Below are positions 47,005 through 57,561 of a stretch of DNA of 64,000 nt, piece by piece. The stretch lies in NCBI GenBank assembly GCA_020809705.1, contig CP085828.1, positions 5,704,001-5,768,000 on the forward strand, in the 5' to 3' direction. Every line of letters starts with the position of its first letter. The stretch's first letter is position 1. A model generated the notes under the pieces. The model was not told where the DNA came from. It did not search any database and saw only the letters and a list, made by a program, of their open reading frames with translations. A program made the position numbers and the translations under genes. The stretch is from Calonectria ilicicola (lineage: Eukaryota; Ascomycota; Sordariomycetes; Hypocreales; Nectriaceae).

Positions 47005-48017
47005 ATTTATGCCGTCTTCCTGGTAACTGCAGGCGGTTGACTCATTTTTGGTGAGCCTTCTTCACATCAAAATCCCACACAACAAAGGTCTAACTGGTGT
47101 CAAAGGTTTTTTTCCTATTAGGTGTATGATGAATAATTTATGTATAACATGTCAAGCGACGGTCTTTTTCTTTTTTTTTTATCTCCCTCTCTCTATCTTC
47201 GGGAGGGCTATAACAATATCGGGGTTTGCAAATCTTTCACTCTATTTTACTATGTATGGACAAAAGGATTGAGTCGGAAAACTGGGTCGGGGTATGGCGG
47301 ATTAATTACAACAATAAAAACAACATCAAATTTGACGTTTCTCCGAAGAGTGATCCTGAAACGAGCCCCATTGTTCGTTCCAAATTCTAGACTGAAACGG
47401 TTCGTAGAGTTGAGACCGGGTGGGGGCCGCTGCGAGTTAAATCGTAGTCGCGTTGGAAAGTCAGCACAGGGGTTGCTTGCAAACCAGAAACACGCATCGG
47501 ACGGGGAACCTAGTCTTTCTGGTCAGCTGATTAGTTGCTAGACTCCGCAAAGACCTTCTCTTTTTTCTTGTTAGCTGTTCAAACTCAATGTGTTGGAGAA
47601 CAAAGCTCTGTCTAACCTGATTCTGATTGTTACTACGGATTGTGGTGAGCGCGCTGACTTCAAAGTCAAAGAGGAAAAATTAATGAAATTGATTAAAATT
47701 ATTTCGGTTATAGTTAAAGGCCATAGTTATGTATTGCGACTCGAGGTTTCTTGAGCCTGGTTGTGGAATGGTACAAGAAGCTGGGCTTGGTTGCTCCAAC
47801 CATGGAACCGGAATTTGTCATGATAGCTCCTTCAACATAGAAAAGGGGAGAGAAAGGTTTCGGCATGGTTGGGTAAGAATATAAAATGAAAAATCAATGA
47901 TTATATTATTTCCAGCGAGTATTAAATCACTGCATTCAGTTTTCCCCTCTTCTTCTCACCTGGTCATGCCGACGCACCCAACGTCTTACACAAGGAGGGG
48001 CTCATGATCGCGCCGCG
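47005..48017. other. intergenic
   Basis: This 1 kb stretch separates the accessory-looking left part from the housekeeping block on the right. A T10 run occurs near 47171-47180. No coding frame is supported. Confidence 0.5.
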
Positions 48018-48023
48018 ACGCGT
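48018..48023. promoter_or_regulatory. MluI-box (ACGCGT) upstream of Mis12
   Basis: ACGCGT lies 69 bp upstream of the Mis12 ATG. This hexamer is the core of the MBF site that drives G1/S genes in yeasts. The same hexamer occurs elsewhere in this window (for example near 35266), so it could be chance. Confidence 0.3.
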
Positions 48024-48091
48024 CCAAGCTCAATTGACATGATCAACTCTCAACTTACACCCTCCTCGCTCGTCCCGCCACCACAACCACA

Positions 48092-49215
48092 ATGGCAGCG
48101 CCAGAACCCTCCGACTACGAGCTCTTGACTGAGCACTTCGGGTATCCCCCCGTCGTACGTTTTGCCCCCTTCCGCTCCCCGCCCAGCGAGGCCATGATAC
48201 ACTGGGCAGCTCCCCAAAAACTAACCGACTCACCCCGCAGTCCCTCCTCGACGACATCATCAACACGGTCAACGTCCTCGCCGACCGCGCCCTCGACTCG
48301 GTCGAGCGCCTCCTCCTGTCCATTCCCCCTCAGAACCTCGGCTTCAGGGCCTCCAAGGACCCGGATGCGCCGCCGCCAGAGGAGGCCGCGCGCCTTGAGA
48401 TTGAAAACGGCACCCACCAGCTCGAGACGCTGCTCAACGCCTCCATCGACAAGAACTTTGATCTGTTTGAGCTCTACACCATGAACAACATCCTCAAGGT
48501 CCGCCCCGACCACCTCCCCCACCTGCGCCTCGCCCACTACGACGGCCTCGACTTCGCCGCGTCCTCCCAGCCCGATCGGCCCACCGCCGAGTCCGTCACG
48601 GCCCTGCGCCGCCGCGTGCACGCCAGCCAGCGCCTGCACGCCGCCCTCGAGTCGGAGCGCGCTCGCAACGACGCCCTCCTCGCCAAGCTCCGCTCCGCCT
48701 TGGGCATGCCTTCAGTGCCTGCCGTCAAGTCCGAGGAGGGGCAGACCCCCGCGGCCGGCAGCCCCTTTGGCTTCCTGCGCGATCTGTCCGGGCTGGGGCA
48801 GGCCGGGTCCGACACACCCATTGCGACGACGACCGAGTTCACTCTGTCACAGCTGCAGGCCCTTCGGTCGTTGTCCACGTCGCTGCGCACACTGCTGCCC
48901 GATCTGGGCCCCGCCGACGACGCACAGGGCTCTGATGGCACAGCGGCGAGATCTTGGCGCCGTGAGCGTGTCGAGTACGTCGAAGCAGCGTCACGCAAGT
49001 ATCTGGAGAATGAACGAGGCCTGGAGCTTGGGAACCAGGGCGAGGTGCGTGACGGCGAGTGGCAAGGTGAGGGCCGCAAGATGAACCGCTCCGAGGTGGA
49101 GGGCCTGGAGAGCGTTGCTGCCCTGCTTGGTCAAGGACAACCAGGCCAAAAGGCGACACAGCGAAAGTCGTTGGCAAACTCTGAGCAACAAGGTGAAGCT
49201 ATGGATGAATCTTGA
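48092..49215 (+). CDS. mis12: kinetochore protein Mis12/Mtw1 (MIND complex)
   Basis: This is a subunit of the four-protein Mis12/MIND complex that links centromeric chromatin to the Ndc80 microtubule-binding complex. Exons are 48092-48154 and 48241-49215, joined in phase 0 across an 86-bp intron, giving 345 residues. The conserved N-terminus DYELLTEHFGYPP plus SLLDDIINTVN is the Mis12 head motif, and it spans the splice junction. LYTMNNILKVRP follows, then a coiled coil (LRRRVHASQRLHAALESERA). The C-terminal part is less conserved, with a helical region around RREREYVEAASRKYLENER-like sequence. The coding region is GC-rich compared with genes to the left. Confidence 0.92.
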
Positions 49216-49541
49216 AGGAGCGGTGGATACGACACACGGCGGTGTCAATTCGTATGACATTACAAACGCTGGAAGGGACATGGTATATACGGCGCGAGGC
49301 GCAGGTTTGGGAAAAGAACAACTACATTTGGCTTCCTGGGTGGTGATGGTTTTTTTGTCTTCTCTTCTACATGTACAGATTTTTTCCCCTTGATACAGTG
49401 AAATACAAGCCAATGCAGCGAGGAATTCCACCTCTTGTACAAATATCATCTCCCTGACCCCCCTGCTTCTATCATAATGCATGGTTGTGTTACATTTCTA
49501 AGCTCAAAAGTCATGATTTGATTCCTTTCGTACATGCACTC
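49216..49541. other. short intergenic between convergent genes
   Basis: The Mis12 gene and the PPR gene converge on this 326-bp stretch, which should hold both 3' untranslated regions. No gene is seen. Confidence 0.5.
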
Positions 49542-52136
49542 TCAAGAAGAGCGAAGTTCAGGAGGCACGTCGTCCCGCTTCAGCAGGCCGTATTCCTTGG
49601 CCAGGTGCCAAAAGTGGTGTCTCCAATACCGTTCGTTGAATTTCTCGCTCTTCTTCAGCTTTTCGTTCAAGACAAGGCTAACGACACGCTGAGCCGAGTC
49701 CATGTCATCATGCTCCAGCAACATCCGGAGCAGGTCTGTCAGACAAGGCAAGGAGGTGACAGGCCGGCCCGCAGTAGTGAGTGCGTCGAAGAGAGCCATG
49801 GCATCCTTCTTCTCCCCGCCCACGGCAAATGCGCTCATGACACGCTCCCACAGAGTCTGGTCACCCTGTTCGATGTTGTTCAACTTATGCTTACGCAGCA
49901 GCTGCCGTACCGCACCAATATCGGGAGGGTCTCTGTCAAGAGCACGCTCGACGAGAATCGTCACCATGTGAGGCGTGATCGTGAAGCCACTGTCACGCAT
50001 GTGATTCTGGACTGCAGCAATGGCCTGGTCTGAGCCTTTGGATAGACTTGCCACTGAATAAAGCATCTTGGCATAAGTCTCCAGCCCAGGTTTCATACCA
50101 GACGCTTCAATCTCGCTGAATACCTCTTCGATGGCTTGCAGTTGCTCTCCTACCGTGACATCTTCTCCCATGCGACCTAGAACACCCTCCAGAAGAATGG
50201 TAAATGTGGCGGCGTCCGGCTCAACACCATGGGTTTTCATAGCGCGCAACAGATTCCTGGCCTCTTCTGAGTTGTCGCCCTTGAGCGTCTCACGCAAAAG
50301 AATATTATAAGTGTGGGCATCGGGATCAAAGCCCTGGCGGCCAGCCCAGGCAAGCAGCTCGTGGGCCTGAGTTGCATAGCCATACCTGAGTAAACCCTTG
50401 AAGGCAGCGTTGACTGTCGCAATGGTCGGCTCCACAGCATGCTCTTGGCGATCGTTCTTGACAGCTTCCTGCCAAATGGTGACAAACTCTTGCAACGCAT
50501 TGACGCCTTCTTTGACCTTTCCTACACTGACAAGAGCTGAGATGCGCTCCGTCCAGATGTGAACATCGAGCTTCATCCCTGATTGTCTGATCTGTGCCCA
50601 CAAGGCCTCAATCTTGTCCGTGTCTTTACACAACCTCCACCCATGCATCATGCCAGTGTATGTCTTGATTGTTGGCTCAATCCCAAGCTCTTGCATCAGC
50701 TCCAGCGTCTCATGGACTTTTTGGGTTCTGAGAATGCCACACCATACAAAGAGCCAGAAATCCATAAAGTGCGGGTCTTCGCGGATTTCCACGCCGAGAC
50801 TCGGGTGAGTCTTCAGAGTAGACTTCATACTGTGCCAGATGGATAGGATGGCACCCGTGTTGCGAGCACGGTACGCTGTCCGTAGCTGTCTGTGAAAGGT
50901 TCCCAAGTTGACCACCTTGGCCAACTCCGGGTCCATCTTGGTCTGGTGTTGGAGACCTGTCTGCCAGCGACCAGTCTCATGTGTGATGAGCAGGTTCATG
51001 TAAGACAATTGGTTGATCACATAATCCCGCAATATCTGCTTTGCATCTTCTGCTAACCGGACTCCATTCTCGAAAATCCCATCCACAACTTGGGGAGTGA
51101 ATACACCGTGCATATTCGCTGTTGCAGTTGGATGAAGGCCATCCTGCACCGGTGGAGGGGTTTTAAGAAGCACTTGTCGGACAAGGTCAAGAAGAGGCGC
51201 GGCCTCAACTAGAGAGGTTTCGCCGGCGTATCTCTTATCGGAGAGAACGGCAATTGTCGCGATGAGGCTGGGCAAAACTGACTCGGCCTCTGGAGGAGAA
51301 AACATCAGAAAGATGGACGAAAGGGCTCTTTCTGGGGTGAGAACCTTTTGTTCACCTTCTGGCAAATCCGGGCGCGTGTTTAGGTCTTTGAGAACATCAT
51401 TTGTGGTAGGTAGCACAAAGACATCCGGGTTCAGCTCACCGTACCGCTTTAGCTGCGAGACGTGCTTCCATAAGTTGAGAATCTCCTTGAGTATACCACG
51501 ACGCTTACGTGCCGTGTGCTGCCCGTTAATCAATGTATAACACAGGTTGATAATTAGACTATTCCGGATATCCAGACTAAACTTGCCGAGGGACTTGTAC
51601 ATGTTGGCAAGCTCAAGGCTCTGGCCAGGGCGTGAACACACCCACCAAGGCTGGCTTCGCACACGTCCAAGCATCCTGGTGATACCAACGAAGAGGGGCT
51701 TTGGTATGCGACCTTGGATTTTCTCGATATGAGGCCAGAGATCCTGTCGAAATGCCCTGAAATCTTTGTTTTCAATTGTTTTCTTTGTCTTGATTTCGTT
51801 GAACCTGGTCAGCATTTCAAGGTCACTCATGACCACCTGTGATGGGGGATTGCTGGAAGACGAGTCAATGGCGGTAGGGTTGACGACCTCATTGAAAAGT
51901 GCCATGGCAGCGTCATTCTTCCCTGGTGGCTGATTCTGGGAACCCCCTGGCCCTGGTGTGGCGGGATGAGGCTCGTCTCCGGCAGCATGATTGTGTGTCG
52001 TGGCGGCTGCCGGAAGTTGAGATGAATCGCCATTGTCGGCCAGCGTGGCAAACCGGGCAGTTGCGCCCAGCCGCTGAGCCACGGCTGGGCGCAATTGACT
52101 TGAACATCTTGAACAGATTGTTCGAGACGCAGACAT
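49542..52136 (-). CDS. mitochondrial pentatricopeptide repeat (PPR) protein
   Basis: This single-exon gene encodes 864 residues. PPR proteins bind organellar RNA and act in mitochondrial RNA processing, stability or translation. The N-terminus (MSASRTICSRCSSQLRPAVA) is basic and hydroxylated, as expected for a mitochondrial presequence. Recognisable PPR helices begin near residue 470: GIEPTIKTYTGMMHGW, GFDPDAHTYNILLRETLKG, GVEPDAATFTILLEGVLG and GMKPGLETYAKMLYSV. The large Asn/Pro-rich region before residue 100 is poorly conserved. It resembles the Neurospora cya-5 group in layout, but I cannot assign a specific orthologue. Confidence 0.88.
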   Translation of the reverse strand: MSASRTICSRCSSQLRPAVAQRLGATARFATLADNGDSSQLPAAATTHNHAAGDEPHPATPGPGGSQNQPPGKNDAAMALFNEVVNPTAIDSSSSNPPSQVVMSDLEMLTRFNEIKTKKTIENKDFRAFRQDLWPHIEKIQGRIPKPLFVGITRMLGRVRSQPWWVCSRPGQSLELANMYKSLGKFSLDIRNSLIINLCYTLINGQHTARKRRGILKEILNLWKHVSQLKRYGELNPDVFVLPTTNDVLKDLNTRPDLPEGEQKVLTPERALSSIFLMFSPPEAESVLPSLIATIAVLSDKRYAGETSLVEAAPLLDLVRQVLLKTPPPVQDGLHPTATANMHGVFTPQVVDGIFENGVRLAEDAKQILRDYVINQLSYMNLLITHETGRWQTGLQHQTKMDPELAKVVNLGTFHRQLRTAYRARNTGAILSIWHSMKSTLKTHPSLGVEIREDPHFMDFWLFVWCGILRTQKVHETLELMQELGIEPTIKTYTGMMHGWRLCKDTDKIEALWAQIRQSGMKLDVHIWTERISALVSVGKVKEGVNALQEFVTIWQEAVKNDRQEHAVEPTIATVNAAFKGLLRYGYATQAHELLAWAGRQGFDPDAHTYNILLRETLKGDNSEEARNLLRAMKTHGVEPDAATFTILLEGVLGRMGEDVTVGEQLQAIEEVFSEIEASGMKPGLETYAKMLYSVASLSKGSDQAIAAVQNHMRDSGFTITPHMVTILVERALDRDPPDIGAVRQLLRKHKLNNIEQGDQTLWERVMSAFAVGGEKKDAMALFDALTTAGRPVTSLPCLTDLLRMLLEHDDMDSAQRVVSLVLNEKLKKSEKFNERYWRHHFWHLAKEYGLLKRDDVPPELRSS

Positions 52137-52527
52137 TGCGCCGGGTCGCAGGCTTTTGAGGTGAGTGCGTGAAGACGTTGATGAGCTTGAGCTTGGGGCC
52201 GGTTATTTTCGAGGTGAAGCTGCCGGTCCACATTTTTGTCGGTGTACAGCCAATACATGTCCACTTGAAGCCAAGCATTTCGGTGTGAGCGAGGTGAGTG
52301 AGCAACCCAACACACTCTGATTTATTTGTGAGAAAAAAACTTAGACAACAGTTCATGCTCCTCGCAAGTCAATCAAGTTTCCCTAAACATTAATTTAAAC
52401 ACTATGAACTACGTAAGAGTAAGTTGAATTGTCAAAAAGCCGCCCAATACATATCCGTTCCAAGTCGCCATATACATGCCATATACCTGTGCGTAGACAC
52501 AGTGAACAAGTCAGCCGCAACCCTCCA
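52137..52527. other. short intergenic
   Basis: This 391-bp stretch lies between the PPR start and the glutathione transferase stop, both on the minus strand. No gene is seen. Confidence 0.5.
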
Positions 52528-53448
52528 TTACGGCTTATACTCTCCTTCAATCTCTATAATCTTGGCCACACTCTTCTTATACCCTTCCAATCCCTTAATT
52601 CTCTTCACGTACTCCGCGACGCGAGGGAACTCGTTCCTCCAAGACCCACCCTCCCAAGCACCAAAGTCGTCAAACTTATCCTGCGCCGCAATTAAGGGGT
52701 AGCTGACCAGAATATCCGCGGCGGTCAGGTGATCACCGCACAAGAAGCCACTAGAAGAGGTTGAAAGATGTGTCTCAAAGAGGCCCAGGTCTCGTCGCGT
52801 CGTAGGGAAGATGTAAGACGCAAAGATGCGACCGGCCACTAATGACGTAATGGGACGGATGAAGAAGGGCACAGCAGGCGATCGGAGACCTGCTATTGTC
52901 AGTCACCTGCATCCATTACAACGGATAAAGATATCCCTTCACAGATCTCGAAGTAAATTACCGCCAATGAACAGGGCCAGAACGAGAACTGACATGAAGC
53001 TCCCCTCGGCGAAATGGAGATAGTACTGATATCGCATCCACTCCTCCGTCTCACCACCAAACTTGCCCTCCATACCATCCTTCCATCGCTTGGGAATCAA
53101 CTTTGCACCTTCAGGGCTGTGCTCCGTGAGGTACTGCGTAATGAAACCGCTCTCGGCCAGCACTAGAGGCGTCGCATCCGCGCCTGACTCTCCAACGGTG
53201 ATGACGGGCGACTTGCCCAGCTGGTGCACCTTTTCCAGCTCTGGCGGCGCAAGGTGCGTCTCCTTGTCACGGTGATAGATCTGGAGTTCATACGGCAGCT
53301 GGAGCTCCTCCAGCAGCCACAGGATGCGCTGAGAGCGCGACTGGTCGAGCCTGCGAAGAAGAGGTCAGCAATTGCAAGGGTTGCTTTTTTTTTTGCGGAC
53401 CGAAACTTACCAGTGCAACGTGAGCTTGGGCAAGTCGTTAGTAGCCAT
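52528..53448 (-). CDS. glutathione S-transferase (Gtt1-like)
   Basis: This enzyme conjugates glutathione to electrophiles. Exons are 53448-53411, 53350-52962 and 52889-52528, with introns of 60 and 72 bp, giving 262 residues. The thioredoxin-like N-terminal domain (LDQSRSQRILWLLEELQLPY, then LGKSPVI and VLAESGFITQYL) has the glutathione-binding pattern. The all-helical C-terminal domain has FLCGDHLTAADILVSYPL, the canonical N-capping/hydrophobic staple region. Overall layout is closest to the yeast Gtt1 class. A short hydrophobic segment (FMSVLVLALFIGGLRS) suggests possible ER-membrane association, as reported for Gtt1. Confidence 0.93.
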
Positions 53449-54241
53449 GATGAGCGATGGTACCACAGGATGCTTGGTTCTCGCTAGTCAGATGCACGCC
53501 AAGAAAAATGGGAATACGAAAACCAACCCGGTCGTGTCGCACAATCAATTATATATCTCTACCTAAGGTTTCGGTGCAAGAAACTATCCGATGACGCCAG
53601 TATCGGCGCACCCAGCTACCGACGCCGAGGTCCACCCAAAAAGCACGCTCGTGGTGCCGGTTATCCTTCCCTGAAGGATCATAAATCCGAGGCAGGGCTA
53701 ATCACCCATCACACTCGATCTGTTCTAGTAGGTGGGCTAACTAGATTTAGTGTCGACTCACAACCCATCATGTTGCCAAGTCTCTTTGCTCAAGAGGGAA
53801 AAGAAAAGGAGGCGAGAACAAAGACTAATGATATCATGAGGCTAAAGAGGACTATTAATCATCATTTGTTTTATCTTCTCCTAGGTGGGTTTGATCAGGG
53901 GTCATCAACATTTGCTCGAATCACAACGCTATGCATCCCAATAGAATACGAAGTCGACCTGATTCAAACCAATTGTATATAGTCTATACGATGCTTCCCA
54001 ATGCTGCCAAGGCCCTTTCCCGAGCCAGGCCAAAACGCCGTATACTCTTTTCTTTTACTCCGGCCAGCCTCCAAGAAACACACTCCGACAAACCGCCGCC
54101 TCCGTAATCACTTCTATAATCGCCGGCTATCCAAACCAATGCACAGATAACAAGTCTTCCAATGCCATGTTCAGAGTTTCAAATTTACATCCCGGGAGTG
54201 CACCTACATCCTTCACTCAAATATTAACTTCCGTACACTCC
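53449..54241. other. intergenic
   Basis: This 0.8 kb stretch holds the promoter of the glutathione transferase gene and the 3' region of the Itc1-like gene. A 70-codon plus-strand frame at 53770-53982 has no recognisable feature. Confidence 0.45.
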
Positions 54242-57200
54242 CTAACCTCGACGTCGTCGTGTCTTTGGTGCCGGCCCTGATGTGTCATTTGCCGCTTCTC
54301 GCTTCTTGCTCTGTTTTCGAGATCTGGGGGGTGGTGGGGGGTCGCTATGAAGATGTCCCAGCTCCTCCAGTGCCGTCGTATTCTCCCACTGCAGGCAGCG
54401 GTAGTTTGGAGGCTCGGGAGTCTTGTCTCTGATTCGTGTGCTCATGCGTTTCGTCTCTTCTTTCTTTTCAGGCTCCTCTGCCGCCGAGAGATAGGCCTTT
54501 CGGTTCTCCATATGCTTGGCAATCCTGTCTTTATAGTTGAGCAGCTCCTTGCGAAGTCTAAGCTCGTTGAAGCCACGAGGGTCAAGCCACTTGATAAGTG
54601 CATCGACATGCTCAGGCTCAGAAATGTATCCCCACTGGCGGGCATTGTAAACACTCGTTTCGCCTTCTTCCATCGCCTTCCGCTCAGGAACCGTCATGTT
54701 GAACTTCGCTTTGTATTCCTCCTGTAAATCAGCAGGCAAGTCGACGTAGCCCTCTCGCTCCAGTTCGTCCGGACCCTGTACCCAGATGCATCCATTGGCA
54801 TACTCGGCAGATGCTGTTGAGCTATCAGGGAGTCCACCATAAGGCATACCGTTTCGCTCGAACCAATAGTATCGGTTCCAGAATCGATCTTTGCCCAAAA
54901 CTCGGGTTCGGGGGCAGTCAGCTTCGCGCAGGTCGTTATCCAAAATGGCAATCTCATCCTCGCACTTCTTGATCAGATCCTCCTTTTTCTGAATGTCCTT
55001 CAGCAGTTTGATGAATTGCTTCGATTGAGCCGGTGGTTTGGGCGTCTTTTCCACCTTTTCCTTCTTCTTTTCTTTCTCTTTCTTGGCCTGCTCCTCTTCT
55101 CGCTTGCGTTGCTTTGCGTTTCGGCCCCGTCCTCGCTTTCGTCGAGGAGCGTTCTCGTCCTCAGTTTCTTCTCCGTCCTCTTCCCTTGACATTATCGACT
55201 CATCAACATCAACCATTTTTACGTCTTCTTCTGGTTTAGTAGGGTTCTGAGGTGGCGAAGGAGGCATGTTATCAGGCAGCAGGATCTTCCTTTGCTCATT
55301 CATCTGCCTAAGGTCCTCGACTCTGGATACTTTATTAGCATGCGGGTTAACAAGGATAGCCAATGAATCGGTACTTACCCTTGCTTTCGCTGTCGCTGCC
55401 ATTCAATCTTCTCCTTTCGATAAGTTGTCATGGTCTCGCTGCAGTCTTCCATGTAGCCACGGACAGCCTTGGTCTCAATAGTCAACATGCAGATTATTTG
55501 CAAAGCTTTGATACGCAAGTTGACGTCAAGTTCAGCATATGCCTGTCGCACAGTATCCTGCGATGGTTCGGTTTCGGCGGGAACAAGTTCGAACAAAAGT
55601 TCCTCGCAGACCTCTTGCTGTCGCTCGTTCTTGGACAGTTGATGAAGCAGACCAACCATAATTCGCTCCCAACCGCCATTGACAAAATCACGCTTGCGAA
55701 GGTGCTCGATCCAATCATAATCCTTGAGGAGTTCCTCAGCACGGTGCTTTGGCTCGGCCTCAGCCTCTTCGCTCTCCTTCTCAGCAGCAGCAAGCTCAGC
55801 AGCCAGTCGTTCAGCTTCGAGTCTGGCAAGACTGCTTCTGGTAGCACGTCCCACTGGCCTAGGTTCGGGTTCGGGTGTCGGTTCCGCGCTCTCATCTTCC
55901 TCACCATCCTCATCCTCATCACTATCTTCCTCTTCAATCTCAGGCAGAGTGATTCGCACTTTGCCGCCGTCGGCCTCGGAGTCAACAAGAATCTTGAGAA
56001 CAGAGCAATGAATCTCGTCAATTAGTTGGACAGGAACCTTTTCGGAGGCAACAGACAGGGCTTCAACAAAATCATCAAAGGTAAATGAGTCCAGCTTAAA
56101 AACTTCACAGTAGACGTTAAGGGTATCCCACGTCTCTAACAGTGGACCAACTGATGCCATATCGATGTCGATGTCGGATACATCTCCATTCTTTGCCTTA
56201 ACCGGCGGGTTGTGGCACCAATACTTCAACGGAGGGCGTTTACGATCGCTTCGGGGCTCGAGCTGCAGATCCTCGATAGGGTACTTGGGAGGCGGAGGCG
56301 GCGGTGGTGGCGGGGTAGGTTCGCGAGGTGGCTCCTGTGTATAATTGTCGGGCGGGTAACTGAAAGGATTTCCACCATGGACAGGCATGTTGAGGGGCCA
56401 CTTGAGGGCCTTTGATCCAGGTCCGTTTTGACCTGACTTCGTCTTCCCCTTGGGCGCCGGCTTCAGCTCAGGCAGTCGCACAGGTCCGGACTGGAGAGCT
56501 GGAGAACTATGACCGTTGGTCTCATGCGGGAGACTTGCGCGTTTCTGAGCTTGGAGCTGCTTGCGCTCCTGGACTTTGGTATCATAGCGAAGATGAGGAG
56601 GAACCCGGGTGTCGATGTGATATTGGCCGGCATATTCGTGCTTTACCAGCCAGGGGGCACCGTTCCACGCATCACGAGTCACCGTTTTCTTGATGAACGA
56701 TCGTAGCATGGCCTTGGTAAAAATTCCCCTATCCCGGCAGATGTGCTCATCTGTAAATACCGTTTCCTTCTCTGAATCATTGAGGTTGACGAGATATCGT
56801 GTCGTAGGCAGCGCTTGGCTACCGTCGGGAAGGGCTCGAGGCCCAAAAGTGGTCTTGTCGCGAACCAAACCATGAACTCGGTCTCCACCATCGACTGTAA
56901 CCGTCACCTCTTCGCCCGGGTAGTAGTCGTGTTTGAATTCTTCGAAAATCTGGTCGACGAGATTGTCGAGTCGTGAAATCGTCTGAAACTGGACTTTGCG
57001 CAAGATGGGGCCCTTGAGAGCTTCGGGGAAGGATGCTTCGACTTCTTTGCCTCCGGCGAGCTGTGCGATTCAGTCAGTTGGTGGCGGCGCGTCATGGCCT
57101 GAGAAGCTTACCTCGCTCTTAAAAGCTTCAAAGAAGGTCAACCCTGAGTGTCCTGTTATTTGATCGTTGAAGCGGCGCTGTGTGGGTTTGGTAAGTGAAA

Positions 57201-57561
57201 AGGTTTCGTCGAATTCGGAGGGCGACGCTATCGTACCTGCTTGTAAAAGTCCATACTTTGCAAAGTGTAAGTCATAGCTTAGCATGTGAAACAAAGAATT
57301 GATGCTTACCGATTCAGATAGTCTTCGTATGATGTGAATATCTCCCCTGTCTGGGGGATATGCCAAACCTAGAAATACACCGATCAGCATCATCCTAGGC
57401 CCCCCTCGGAGTGTAGTCGGAGGTGGCTTCATACCTCGGTGTCCTCATTCTCAATCTCTACCGGAGGCAGAAATTGGACGGGCTTCCGTTTAAACAAGAC
57501 CTATAGACCAGTCTCAGTGATTGTCCGGGGATCGGGACAAGGACCGGGAGAGCAGTACCAT
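54242..57561 (-). CDS. itc1: Itc1/Acf1-type subunit of ISWI chromatin remodeller (WAC-DDT-WHIM)
   Basis: This nuclear protein partners the ISWI ATPase in nucleosome spacing and gene repression. Seven exons fit: 57561-57559 (ATG only), 57500-57435, 57368-57310, 57255-57237 (19 bp), 57177-57112, 57060-55379 and 55322-54242, giving 991 residues. The start yields the conserved WAC beginning VLFKRKPVQFLPPVEIEN, then VWHIPQTGEIFTSYEDYL and QITGHSGLTFFEAFKSE. A DDT domain follows (LLETWDTLNVYCEVFKLDSF), then a WHIM region (LGKDRFWNRYYWFERNGMPY). Acidic, basic and proline-rich low-complexity segments lie between domains, and the C-terminus is a basic NLS-like stretch (KTRRRRG). The ATG-only first coding exon and the 19-bp exon are unusual. 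Confidence 0.93.

Noticed and set aside
48115..49177. Several long minus-strand frames (up to 180 codons)
   Set aside because: They are antisense to Mis12, where high GC keeps opposite frames open. No domain is seen in them.
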